NCBI GenBank assembly: GCA_963920575.1
Contig: OY986966.1
Coordinates: 23,341,717 to 23,405,716 of the forward strand
Source of the DNA: Narthecium ossifragum
Lineage: Eukaryota > Streptophyta > Magnoliopsida > Dioscoreales > Nartheciaceae
Direction of reading: 5' to 3'
Length of the DNA: 64,000 nucleotides
The notes beneath the pieces are model-generated. The model made no database searches. It was given only the letters and a program-made list of their open reading frames with translations, and was not told the origin of the DNA. Each line of letters begins with the position of its first letter. The first letter of the stretch is position 1. Below, piece by piece: positions 13,707-25,200 of this stretch. Both the position numbers and the translations under genes were made by a program.

Positions 13707-14083
13707 AAATATTCAGAATTGAATTTTTTTTGTATATGTACAGATGCAGGATTGAAACATGAGTTCAGCCATAATTCTAGCTTTGTTGCTAGGCATTAGT
13801 TATAAGCTCATAAAAAATCACCAAATTAAGGGGTGCTGCCACATGAGCTTACTGCTTACCCCACCTTTTCTTTGTGCCAAAATAACTACTAAAAGCGACA
13901 ATTTTTTTATCTAGCATGGAACAGAGCGACGGGTTACATGAGAGGAGATCAAGCTAATTAATTAGGAACAATTCAGGGACATTAAAAGGAAAGGACTCCT
14001 ATCGGATACGAGCTCTAATTGAGCCAGACAAAATGAGTCTAATTAATGATGAAAATTAATAAGCTAGCTAAATAAACATGTAT
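13707..14083. other. Intergenic, no gene seen
   Basis: AT-rich spacer; nothing recognised. Confidence 0.4.
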
Positions 14084-14780
14084 CTATACAAGCCTCACTG
14101 ATAGCAAATAGCAAAAAGTTTTCGACGGAGAAAAATATGGAGGATGGCGGATTCTCATCCATCGATTGATCGCAACGTTAGTGGTGATCTGATAAGGAAA
14201 TATGTAACCACCTGGCATTGGCATTGCAGCGCCATCCAATGACCAGACTTTCTTCAGTTCTCTTGTTCGAAGATGAAAAGAGAAGAATATTGTGTACTCG
14301 TGAAATTTCACAGACAAGAAGAGCAAGTGGCGATCCATAGCATCGAAACCAAGTGGGGGTGATCCCGATCATCTTCAGGAGGATACCTTCTTAGAATGAG
14401 AGGTTCATAGCCTTTCATAGATCTTCGGACACGTTCTTAGATCTCTGTGCAAGAGATGTTCGTTGCCTTCAAAGATCTTCTCGATGCTGATACAGTGTTC
14501 CAACAACCAAGTCGGCCGCGTTTTGATTGTCCCGCAGAACCCCATATGCCTAATTTATTGCGGCGGAGGAAAAGTGAAACAAAGTCGGCCCTCAGCGCTC
14601 ATCAGCTTCGTCATGTCCGGCAACAACACATCAATCCAGGAGGCCGGAAGGTTCGCGTTCGAGCTTAGGCGTGTTCAGAAAGAAGAAGGGCTGCTCCTGC
14701 AATGATTTCTTGGAGTCATATGCCAGAACATGAAGGTCACAAATAAATCATGTCGCCAATGGTGACCGGCTGCAAATAGT
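14084..14780 (-). pseudogene. Broken gene relic of unassigned family
   Basis: Minus-strand pieces look protein-like but are interrupted. One frame includes LLFLSVKFHEYTIFFSFHLR and KVWSLDGAAMPMPGGYIF. Upstream, in other frames, lie ILRRYPPEDDRDHPHLVSM and WHPKKMRPDKGN. Stops and frame changes separate them. The style recalls F-box-associated or DUF-type plant proteins, but I cannot assign the family. Confidence 0.35.
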
Positions 14781-14918
14781 TACCTTTGTCTGGTCTCATT
14801 TTCTTTGGATGCCACTTACAGTAACAACTGTAGTTAGCGTGATGATCAGGAGTAGTTCTGGGCATCGGCGTCGTCGTCTTTCTCCATACTTTCGTGACAG
14901 GAGTACATTGAGGCGTTT

Positions 14919-15525
14919 TTGTGCACGCCCGGCTGGTTGAAGTCCAACAATCATACTATGCTATCTCCGGGAACTATATATCTTGGACTATTTTTCTCAA
15001 ATAGTTTGAGACCACAGTTAATTGGCTACGCAGATGTTGGTTATCTCTCTAATCCATATAAGGTCAAGTCACAAACCGATTATATTTTTCTGTATGACAT
15101 CACTGTTATATCTTGACGATCTATGAAGCAGACACTAACTGCTACATCTTCAAATCATGTTGAGATACTTGTTATTCATGAAACAAGTAGAGAGTGTGTC
15201 TAGTTGAGAAACATAATTGAGCATATTCAAGACACTTGTGGATTATCTTCAATCAAAAATACCCCAATGATATTATATGAAGATGATGCATGCATGCATC
15301 ATTCAAATTAGAGGCGGTTATATCAAAGACGACAGAACCAAACATATATCACCAAAGTTCTTCTACACGCATGAGCTCCAGATGAGCGGTGATATTAATA
15401 TTCGGCATATACGCTCCAGTGACAATTTGGTCGATCTATTTATCAAGGCACTACCAACGACAACATTCAGAAAGCTAGTGCATAACATCGGAATGTGTTG
15501 TCTCAAGGACCTATTGTGCTGAGCA
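14919..15525 (+). pseudogene. Ty1/copia pol remnant (RNase H end)
   Basis: The frame contains GLFFSNSLRPQLIGYADVGY and SNPYKVKSQTDYIF. After breaks come ECV(W)LRN-type and HISPKFFYTHELQMSGDINI pieces, then DLFIKALPTTTFRKLVHNIG. These are the standard C-terminal RNase H landmarks of copia polyproteins (normally ADAGYLSDP, SQTGYVF, TKHI-PKFF, TKALPT). Several stops and small indels break it. A G-rich AAGGGGGAGT tract follows at 15551, as is usual near the 3' end of such elements. Confidence 0.8.
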
Positions 15526-15937
15526 TCTGAAGCTTATCTTATATCTTCATAAGGGGGAGTCATAATCTTGGAAGGTATTCAGGTACTGTACTCTTTTTCG
15601 TTCGTTAAGGTTTTTTCCCACTAGGTTTTCCTTGGCAAGGTTTTAACGAGGTAGTCTTGATAACCTAATACATCTCTAAGTAAGAATGTCATATTCTTTT
15701 CCTTCGCTGAGATTTTATACCACTGGGTTTTTCTTAGTAAAGGTTTTTAATAAGACACATTCTTATACTAATGGTCATTTAGAGGAGTGTTGTGAATCAT
15801 GTGCTGAATAATCATTACCTAACCCTCATTTATGAGGGTTGAAATTTCCTCGCATGTATGTCTGGTTGTATGAGATTTGTCTATAAATAGGCATTGGATG
15901 AAATGGGGTGAGGCAATTGAAGTGAAAGAAAGCTTTC
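15526..15937 (+). repeat. Copia 3' non-coding region and truncated LTR
   Basis: After the purine tract come paired motifs AAGGTTTTTTCCCACTAGGTTT and TTTTATACCACTGGGTTTTT-like (each partly shown), typical of this copia group. A TGTTGTGAATCATG stretch near 15789 could be the LTR start. TCTATAAATAGG near 15880 is a TATA box. The LTR is interrupted by the MITE at 15938, and I could not find its far end or a 5' partner. Confidence 0.5.
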
Positions 15938-16677
15938 GGGCATGTTTGGTTCCGTGCATCAGGGTGCATCTCATCCTGCGATGCACCCTGATGCACCAAT
16001 CCCCTGTTTGGTTCGCAGGGTGCATCGCGCATCTCATCGTGCGATGCACCCTGATGCACCAATCCCCTGTTTGATTCGCAGGGGTGCATCGCGCGATGCA
16101 CCCTGATAGTCCGATCTACCGTTTGGTTCGCACAGTGCATCGCGTGACGCATGCATCACACGATGCATTTTTCAGCTGATTTCATGTATTATATGAAATA
16201 GCCGTTTCATACAATGCACTCTCGCGCGAGGTCTTCACTGGCGTACCTGACACTGACCCAAAAGTAAACCAAACATAATATAATAAAATTTTAATATATA
16301 TATATTCACAGCATTATATCAATAATATATATATATATCATTGAGATTAAAATAATATAATATTTTAAATATATATATTAAAATTTAACTTTATTGCATC
16401 ATTATCTGAATTTTATATGAATAATATATATATTATTGAGATTAAAATAATATATATTAAAAATTAACTTTATTGCATAATTATGTGAACTTTATATAAA
16501 TAATATATATTATTGAGATGTATAAAATATATATATATATCATATAGTTTATTTTAAAATTTAATTTTATTACGTCATTATATGAAAATTATACAAATAA
16601 TATATATATTATTTTAATGTGAACATTATATAAATAATGTTGCATCATATGATTTAAAAGACAAACCAAACACCAGC
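15938..16677. mobile_element. MITE-like element with TGCATC dyads, inserted in the copia LTR
   Basis: The left end GGGCATGTTTGGTTCC matches the complement of the right end ACAAACCAAACACCAGC imperfectly. The left 250 bp holds about three copies of a roughly 75-bp unit built from inverted TGCATC/GATGCA motifs (GCGATGCACCCTGATGCACC) and TGTTTGGTTCGCA. The right 450 bp is ATATAT-rich with repeated AATAATATATATATT. No clear target-site duplication. Confidence 0.55.
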
Positions 16678-16867
16678 ATTAGATGACCGATGCATACATT
16701 CATCCTACGATCAAGTGCACCAGCGATTCGCGCAATCAAGCGCCCGCTTCGTCTTTCTCTTGTTATCTGCTTCTCTCTCTCCCTAGTTCTTTTATATACT
16801 AGGTGTGTTGTTCTTTTAACAGATATATAACAAAACAAACCACCAAAAAAAAACAAGCAAAAAAACA

Positions 16868-19800
16868 ATGGGAGGAGCTGAAGGAGAAGAACAACCGGCG
16901 GTAGTCTTGGAGCTCCCACTCAGTGATCCGTCCTTCGACCTGGAGAAGGCGGTGTGCAGCCACGGCCTATTCATGACGGCTCCCAACCGCTGGGACTCTT
17001 CTACCAAGACCCTCCACCGCCCCCTCCGCCTCGCCTCCGACCCCTCCGCCTCCTTCCCCGTCCGCATCTCCCACTCCGACCCCCTCCTACTACTCGTCTC
17101 CGTCTCCGGCACTGCTTCCCTATCCTCTCAGGACCACGACTTCTTGCTTGTATTGTCTCCCCCTCTCCCCTGTGCCTATGTGTGTTTTGTGAGTGTGGTC
17201 TCTCTGATAGTGGATTGTCTTGTTTGCAGGCGCAGGTGCGGAGGATGCTGAGGATATCGGGTGAGAATGATAGGGTGATCAGGGAGTTCCATGTGGTGCA
17301 CGTGGAGTCCAAGGAGAGGGGGTTCGGACGCCTGTTCCGGTCTCCGACACTGTTCGAAGACATGGTCAAGTGCATTCTTCTCTGCAATTGCCAGTGAGTC
17401 CTTATCTCTCCCTCAATACACCTGCTCTTCAGGTACTGGTGCATCTTTTGCTTCTTTGTGGTCTTTGTTATTTGCATTGCGTGTGAAATTTGCTCAAAGG
17501 AATATCTTTTAAGGACATTTGGCATTTCAAGAATGCATGGATGATGATAAGCTAGGTCAGCTCCAAAGAGTTGCCAAAATAAACGGCCAAAAAAAAAGAA
17601 AAAATTCAATTGATAGCAAGTAAACAAGTTAAAGAATATTGTGAGCACACTTTGGTATTATTTTATACGCTGAATTTATACGCATTGATGGCAAGATTTT
17701 AGTGTTAGATCAAGCTAATTGATTTGTACAGATGTAAAGTAGATATCTATGCTAAGCGATCATAGAAAGGTACAGGTGTAGGAATCCAAACTATCTCAGG
17801 AAAATACAGTTGTAGGGATCCTGAACCAATGTGCACAATTAGTAGAGATCATGAGGTGGATCCCTATTACAAGTTATGAGTAGTGTCGGGCAAGAATTGT
17901 TATTGCTCTTGGAAAGATGTATGGTTATGTTCAATGTGGTTCTTCTTTGAATTTTCATGTTTATTTGGCGTGGTATGCTCTTTCTTGTATCTGTTGATGG
18001 TGGGAAGTACACAAATTATCCAAGAAAAGCTTCAGATGTGATTAGTTCAAAATCTGATATGCTTAGGGGTGTCAACTAGATGAGCTGAGCTGAGCTGGCC
18101 CTAGCCTACCTCAGGTTTAAAGTTTCTAGATTGGGCTTGGTTTAACTCATTCATTTTATTTTAGGCTTTAATTTAGCTCCAGTGTTTGTGCTTTGTAATC
18201 TCATATATTATGTTGACTGCACTTGATCAGTATATAATCGAACCTATTCATTTGTTATGGGAATATGTGGATGTCTAGTGGGAATGATGACTGAAATTAT
18301 TCATGGATTTTATCATGCACTTTACTAATAGTATTATCAAGAGACAGAGCAGGATAATCACCACCATGTAAACACGTGAAACTGTGATAATTCCTTTTAG
18401 AAGTCAATGAAAGGGAGCCCTTAAGCCAGACACTGCTGCATGCATACACGCAAATAAAGTCGTGCTTTCCTTGAGCTGAGCCCTTTCAATCTCAGCTTAA
18501 TCTCTATTATGAGGTGTCTTTTGTCAAAAGCTCAGGCTCTTCTCCTTCGGGTGGTGATGCCCAAGGCTCTCCTAGGTGGTGATTCCTAGGGTCGGAGGAT
18601 GACTTTCCGGGTGGTGATTCTTGGAGGTCGTCCTACATCATATCACCTTCATGCAAATCTAACCAACTCTTCGCCTTGCTTCCACAAAACCTGAAAAAGC
18701 TGTTGACTCTGCATTCACAAAGAGGGCATGAAGTTTCAGATATCTATTAAGGCTCCTCAGCGAAGATTATTACCCATATTTTCTTTTCATAAGGGTCTAT
18801 AGGATTTCCTCTGAATGAGCATTATAAAGTTGATCTGCTTCATTTTGTGTTGATTTCAATAATCAATCATTGCCATTTTCTTTTAGCATCCATTAGTTGT
18901 CATTTTGGTTGACTAGGGGAAGTCGCTAGGTCTTTCATTGTTAACATTAATATTCATAAGCATAATTCCTCATCTTTAAATTTAACTTGGTTTTTCACCA
19001 GTTATTTCAGTCTAAAATACTCGAGCTTTATTTTTTGTTGTATACTGGACCACGAACACCAGAGTGTCTTATGTTAACCTTGCAAAAATGACTTCGAGTC
19101 TCTAGGGCATTTGTTGATCTAGATATTTCTTCATCAATCTGTTCATTAGCTTGTACAACATACCCTATATATCTTAAGCCATCACACCGGGGAATAGCTT
19201 GCTAGCTTGTACCTTCCAAATATGTCTTGTATATGTGCAAACCTCGATCTCTCATAGGGCCATCTGTTCAAAACTCCAACCTTGCTGATTTTAAAGTACC
19301 CCTTGAGCATATCAAGGACGCAAAAGAACACATTCATGACTTGTCAATCAAGGAACTTAAAGTTAGCTTTCAGGCCAGGAAACAATAAAGATTGTACTAT
19401 TATATATCAACAAATTTTGCACATAACAACATTGTTTTCAGCCAAATCTTAACTTTGGTTCAAGGCATGTTCTCATCCAGCACAAGGTATCTTTATCTCT
19501 TGCTTTTTCTGATGCATTTTTCTGCTCATTCTAGACCAACACTAAAAGTTTCGATTACGTCCTTTAATGTGTCTAATACATTCTAAACTACCTCCACACT
19601 CACTTGAAAAGGAAAGAAAGAGAATATGGAGAGGAAAAGCAAGGTTGGAGGCAATTCATCTTTCATCTCACCAAATTAAGATTGAAATGCCATCCAAAAC
19701 TTAATGTACTCCTTCACAGTCAAAATTGGACTGGACATTTCTGAAAGTAGAACATGTTGCTTTATTTATCTTATTCTTCGTATAGCTATGGAACCGGCCA

Positions 19801-21309
19801 TGATTGAGAGTTGTCAAAATTCTTTCATTTGCCGGAACATTATGGACTGTTTTGAAGGACTTGGATACATCAACCACTCAATACATCAACTGGAGATCGG
19901 TGCAATTTGCATACACAGATCTCTTTATAATTGAATCTATGTTATTCTTTGGTCTTTTCGTGATGAGATTGTTATAACTCCTAGTAGAAGGCTTGTGATA
20001 GACAATTAAATCTTCCGCATTGCAAAGAAATTTCTTAACAAGATGGAGATGTTTTTGATCTGGATACTCGAGGACTATATCCCCATCTTGTTGGTTCTGT
20101 TAACTGTTAAGGATAAACCACAGGACTCAATGCGGTGACAGTATTCACAATTGAAAATAAAGGTTGTTATTTCAATAATTTTGCTCTGAGCTTGTAAAAA
20201 CTGCTATGCTGTTATGGTTGATAACTTCCCTCTTTTAGATGGTCACGGACCTTATCGATGGCCAATGCGCTTTGTGAGCTTCAAATAAGACTTAAAGGTA
20301 GCTATTCTGTTGAAGATTTCCATCCGAAAACACCACAGCCAAAAGAACACAAAAGAAAGCGGGGGAAGGAAATGAAAGCCATGATGAAATTAGAAACAAA
20401 GTTTGTAGAGAATGCTGCGGAATCTTTGGTAGATGCTAATTCAGTGGTCAGCCTTAGAAATTGCCATCACGAGACACCAACGTCCTTTAGTGTGAACTCA
20501 TGCTTGGCAGATTCAAGTCGCATGTCTGTGAGTAAGATGCAGGACACTTCTTTTGTGAGTAAGTTGAGCGAAGATACATGTAAGCCTTTCTACCAAATTG
20601 GGAATTTTCCTAGTCCTGAGGAGCTAGCTAATCTTGATGTGGATTTTCTGTCTAAGTGCTGTAAACTTGGATATAGATCACAGCGCATAGTTTCACTTGC
20701 GAAGAGTATTGTTGATCACAAGCTAGATCTGAAAAAGCTCGAAGAAGCTTGTGAGAATATGACTCTTTCTTGCTACATTGAGCTGGACAAACAGTTATCT
20801 GGCATCAGTGGATTTGGTCCTTTTACACGTGCAAATGTCCTCATGTGCATGGGATTTTACCATAAAATTCCAACTGATACAGAAACTGTTAGGCATTTAA
20901 AAAGGTACCATGTCCTGTCCTTTTTCCAAATACTTTTTTGCTTAGTTAAGCCCGAACGCTGGGATTTACTTTTGATGCACTAAAGCTGTTGATGTATTCA
21001 TGCAGTTTCATGGGGTTAAAAGCTGCAATGATAAATCTGTTCATTCGCATGTGGATAAAATCTATGGGAAGTACACCCCATTCCAGTTCTTGGCATACTG
21101 GTGCGCTTGCTATATTTGTATTATGCATTCTTCGACATTTCGGTTGTCTTTTTCGTCTTTCCTTATGAAGTTTGTTGGTCTTCATCAGGTCTGAAATCTG
21201 GGATGATTATGAGAAAAGATTTGGGAAGCTTAGTGACATGCCAGCATGTGATTATCAACAAATTACAGCGAGCAACATGAAGGGGAAGAAGAACTCTAAG
21301 ATCACGTGA
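16868..21309 (+). CDS. HhH-GPD superfamily DNA-glycosylase-like protein, 5 exons, one frame lesion
   Basis: Predicted exons are 16868-17149, 17230-17393, 20239-20904, 21006-21100 and 21189-21309, with GT-AG junctions. The product resembles plant HhH-GPD base-excision-repair family proteins. Exon 1 gives LELPLSDPSFDLEKAVCSHG, exon 2 GFGRLFRSPTLFEDMVKCIL and CNCQ, exon 3 a Lys-rich linker then FPSPEELANLDVDFLSKCC. The helix-hairpin-helix is ISGFGPFTRANVLMCMGFY with the family Asp in PTDTETVRHL near residue 362. Exon 4 resumes with KIYGKYTPFQFLAYW and exon 5 with EIWDDYEKRFGKLSDMP. Exon 3 ends AAA AG/GT, leaving two spare bases, while exon 4 must begin on a codon boundary; one base is missing at this junction. 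As written, the spliced message meets TGA early in exon 5. With the base present it would be 442 residues. It may be a true lesion or a sequence error. Confidence 0.8.
17394..20238 (+). other. Large intron 2 of the HhH-GPD gene
   Basis: A 2.85-kb intron. It includes a short stretch with repeated GGTGGTGAT phrases near 18550-18625. Otherwise no coding content is recognised. Confidence 0.6.
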
Positions 21310-22292
21310 ATCAATCCAATGATACCGATCCAGTCGTCCATCTCAAGCAGGAATCCACATTTTGGAATTGAACATGTTCTATGAGCATATAGTGGTCACA
21401 TCCAGATTGTATGAGCAATTGTTGAGCCAACGCAGCAATGCAAACAATGAACCTTTTATGATCGAAGGAAAAGATTATTTGTCACAAACAAAAGTGTGGG
21501 AGCTTAATTTAGCTCTTTTTGCTGTCCTATGTAAAATGCAAATTGCATATTTAACTTTTGAAATATTTTCTGATTGCGTGTAAAATTCTTCAACTAGTTT
21601 AACTGAATCTTTTCCCTGAGAACTGTGACCATTTTGAATATAAATTTAACCATAGTATCTACATGTAAAAAAGTGACCGTTTGAGAGCAAAATGATCAAA
21701 ATAGCATTACATATCTAATGATCATGAAAGAGTTGAAGAGATTAAATAGGGTTTAGACTAGAATGAGTTTAAAAGAAATGGGGGTATAAGATTTCTATGC
21801 AAACTATATATTATTTATACCAAGGGCATTTAAACGGAGTTATGTCAATTATGAGATGAATATTTCCTGACAACTAACACACGATATACTATCGGATCCG
21901 GAATAACGCATATCTATGCATATCTGTCATCTCTTGAGTCTTTATCACCGGGATCCTTATCGGATCCGGATTCGACCAATAGCCAGGCTCACACCTATTC
22001 ACCCACGCCTCGAGATCGACGCAAAGAAGAGAGATCCAGGACGTCCCCTGTGATTGGAGGGCCGAGATGCAACATTAACGGCAACTCACACGGGGGGGCC
22101 TACGCGTTCAAATTCAAAAACGCCACCACTTCTTTCTTATTATAACGTTACGATTTCCGTGCCTTGTTTCCTTTGCTTCCCCTCCAAATCCCACTATACC
22201 CGAATCCCCATTCCAACCCACTCTACTCTACTCTCTATCTCGAAGGGCCTCTCGTTCGAGGAAACGAGACGAGAGGAGGCTGGAGAGGAGCA
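21310..22292. other. Intergenic: 3' flank of HhH-GPD gene and kinesin promoter
   Basis: AT-rich for 500 bp, then more GC-rich with two close ATCGGATCCGG motifs (about 21892 and 21960). The CT-rich stretch at 22170-22250 is probably the kinesin 5' UTR. No separate gene. Confidence 0.4.
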
Positions 22293-25200
22293 ATGGCGGA
22301 GGTCTCCAGAGTCTCGTTTCGAGATGGTCGTCTGGCTTCAAGAAGAGCGGAAGAAGCTGGTACGCTTGTCTTCTCCTTTGCTCTTCTTGGTTCTTTTTTA
22401 GAATCTTGCACGGTGGTCTCGTCGGAATCCATGGTTTGATCGAATGCTGCAAGGAAGAGCGCCTTCGGATGGATTCTTGAGATGGTTATCCTCTTTTTTT
22501 TTAGCTAAAAATTGAATTACTACATGAAAATGCCCTTCTTGGTTTTTTAAGAATATTGTATGGTGGTCTCGTCGGAATCCAAGTTTTGATCGAATGCTGC
22601 AAAATAGAGCGTTTTTGGATGGATTCTTGAGATGGTTATCCCCTGATTTTAGCTAAAACTGAGTTACTACATGAAATGCTTTTGTTTCCAATGGGTTGGA
22701 TTTTGCCCAAAGAAATGTTGAGTTATTCAAGTGTTTTGGAATCACTGTGCTTTTTTTTAATGCATTTGGCTCTCAATGATCCTTTATTGTTTCGAGATTG
22801 AATATATCTACTGAGTTCTCTTCTGGGCTTCTTTATGGAATCTTGGGACGGGTATTTCTTTGTTGGCATTCTTCAACTCGGATTTGTGGCAGCTTGCAGG
22901 CGCTACCAAGCAGCTGGATGGCTCGAGAGCATGGTCGGTCCGCTTGGTCTCTCCTCACAGCCATCGGAGCAGGAATTCGTATCCTGCTTGCGAAGTGGCC
23001 TTGTTCTTTGCAACGCCATCAACAAGATCCAGCCGGGTGCTGTCCAGAAGGTCGTTGCAAACCCAGCACCTGGCCTCAACTGGGAAATCCAGCCTCTACC
23101 TGCCTATCAGTACTTTGAGAACATTCGTAACTTTCTGGTTGCTATAGAGGAGTTGAAGCTACCTAGCTTCGAAGCATCAGATCTTGAAAGGGTATGACTA
23201 GAGCCACCTTCCTTGATTATCATTTCATTGCTCTTGAATTGTCTTGTCACGCATTAATTTTGCATTGCAGGATACTCTCGATGCTGGCTCTGCTGCCAAA
23301 ATTGTTGATTGTGTCCTTGCTTTAAAATGCTATTTCGAGTGGAAAGAATGTAATGATGGAAGTGAAGTTTGGAAATTTGTGAAATCCCCGGCAGTTGCTC
23401 AATCAGCAGGAAAAATTCAGCTGCGATTTGGCTCTTCAGATTCCTTGGTTTCGTGCAGACGTCTAGATTTGTCAGAAAGTCAGCAATCTGGAGATAACAA
23501 GGATCTTTCAAGCAAAGGTTATATGCATAATAGACTCTGTCAATTGGACAATGAATTTTGGATAAGCAATAAGTCTTTTCATGTTATAGTATTGTACTAT
23601 TTGCTTAATTATTGCATCAGGCTGAATTTTGAATCTCTTTTTCATTTGTAGCATTCCTTTTGACTATCTTGGTTGTTAATATACATGAATGTAGTAGTAT
23701 CCAACTATCCATCTAGTAAAGACAGTCAGAAAAGCACCTGGGCCATTACGTAGACTTTGATATAGTCTCTAAATTGTTTCTTTCCTCTGTAAATTCATCA
23801 TCAGATGCAGCAGATTCACTTGTAAGGATGCTATGTGACTGCTTGCTGAATACAAAGAACATGGATCATCATGTTCTGCCTTCATTGTTTCATGGAATTC
23901 AGGTTATACTTCTTCTGATGTCCATTACAAATAGTCCCTACGTACTTATTAGTGATTTTCTTTCTGGCATGGTCTTTTGTTCAGGATCCAGTTCAGGCAT
24001 TCGCTAAGCTTATGTCTAGTTGCCTGCAGGAGGAACAGGTACACCTAGATCTCCATCAACAATATATCGAATGGAGGAATTCTGTAAAGTGAATAAAAGA
24101 CAGAATATGTTTTGTGCTCATTTACACAGGATATAAATGTTCTTGCCCCTGGATTAGATTTAACTTCTTTTTATGACTAGTACTTTCCATATAAAATTCA
24201 TTTAAGTGCACATTTTTGTGCTCAAACTGAATTATTTGATAGCCTGAAGGTTTGAGCTATCAATATTGGAAGTCCTTGCCTATTAGCTCTGAGGACGACT
24301 TATATTCATTTGGCAAAAGCAAATATTGTGAACTTCTATGCTATGTATTCTTGAAAAATCTGTGGATGGATGTTTTCTTCTCTTTTTCAAGGGAAACTTG
24401 AACCGGTCATCACATAGGTATAATATATTGAAATTCATGTAGTGTCGTTTCATTAGCTATAAAGTGAGAAGGAAATAGGAATAAAGAGTGGACACTTTCC
24501 TGTTTACATGATAAATGAACCACAAATATTAGTAGTTTAGTACTACATGAAATTAGATGGCAATACTGGACAACTTCTACCGTGAAAAGGTTTGGATCAA
24601 GTTACTGCAAGTTCTCTAACTAGAAGCTCGCATAGCATAAATATGGTCTATAATTGCAGATTAGAAATGGTAGAAGAGAAATTGTATAACTTTGATAAGA
24701 TTGAAATAATGTTGCAAAACAATGGTTGCTCGACTTGCGTAACAAAGGCTGGTCTATATTTGCAAATTGCAATGGAGGACATATGTTATACAAACGAACT
24801 ACTTTTGTCAAACGTAAGATCAGACTGCAATCTAAGGTTTCCTAACGCTTCTAATTTAGAGATTGGTGCTTTTCAAGCATTCATTCATCATCATTATGCC
24901 TTGTCCTAGCCATTTTGTGTGATGCACTGGAGGCTAGATTGACTAATGGCATGTACATGAAGATGTTCAAGATAGGGTCAAAAGGATATAAACCATCATA
25001 AGGAGTATTCTAGTCCCATCCCTGGAAAGCTAAAGAGGAAAACATTTAAGGATGATAGTCCATATGAATCACTTTAATTTTTAATGATCTCCAATAAAAG
25101 TACACCGAGTTGATTTGGACTAGAAATGGCTTGCTATACCAAGAGTGTGCTGGTTATTGATACTTTGATGCAAGTACCTCCCATAAGGAGTATTCTAGTC

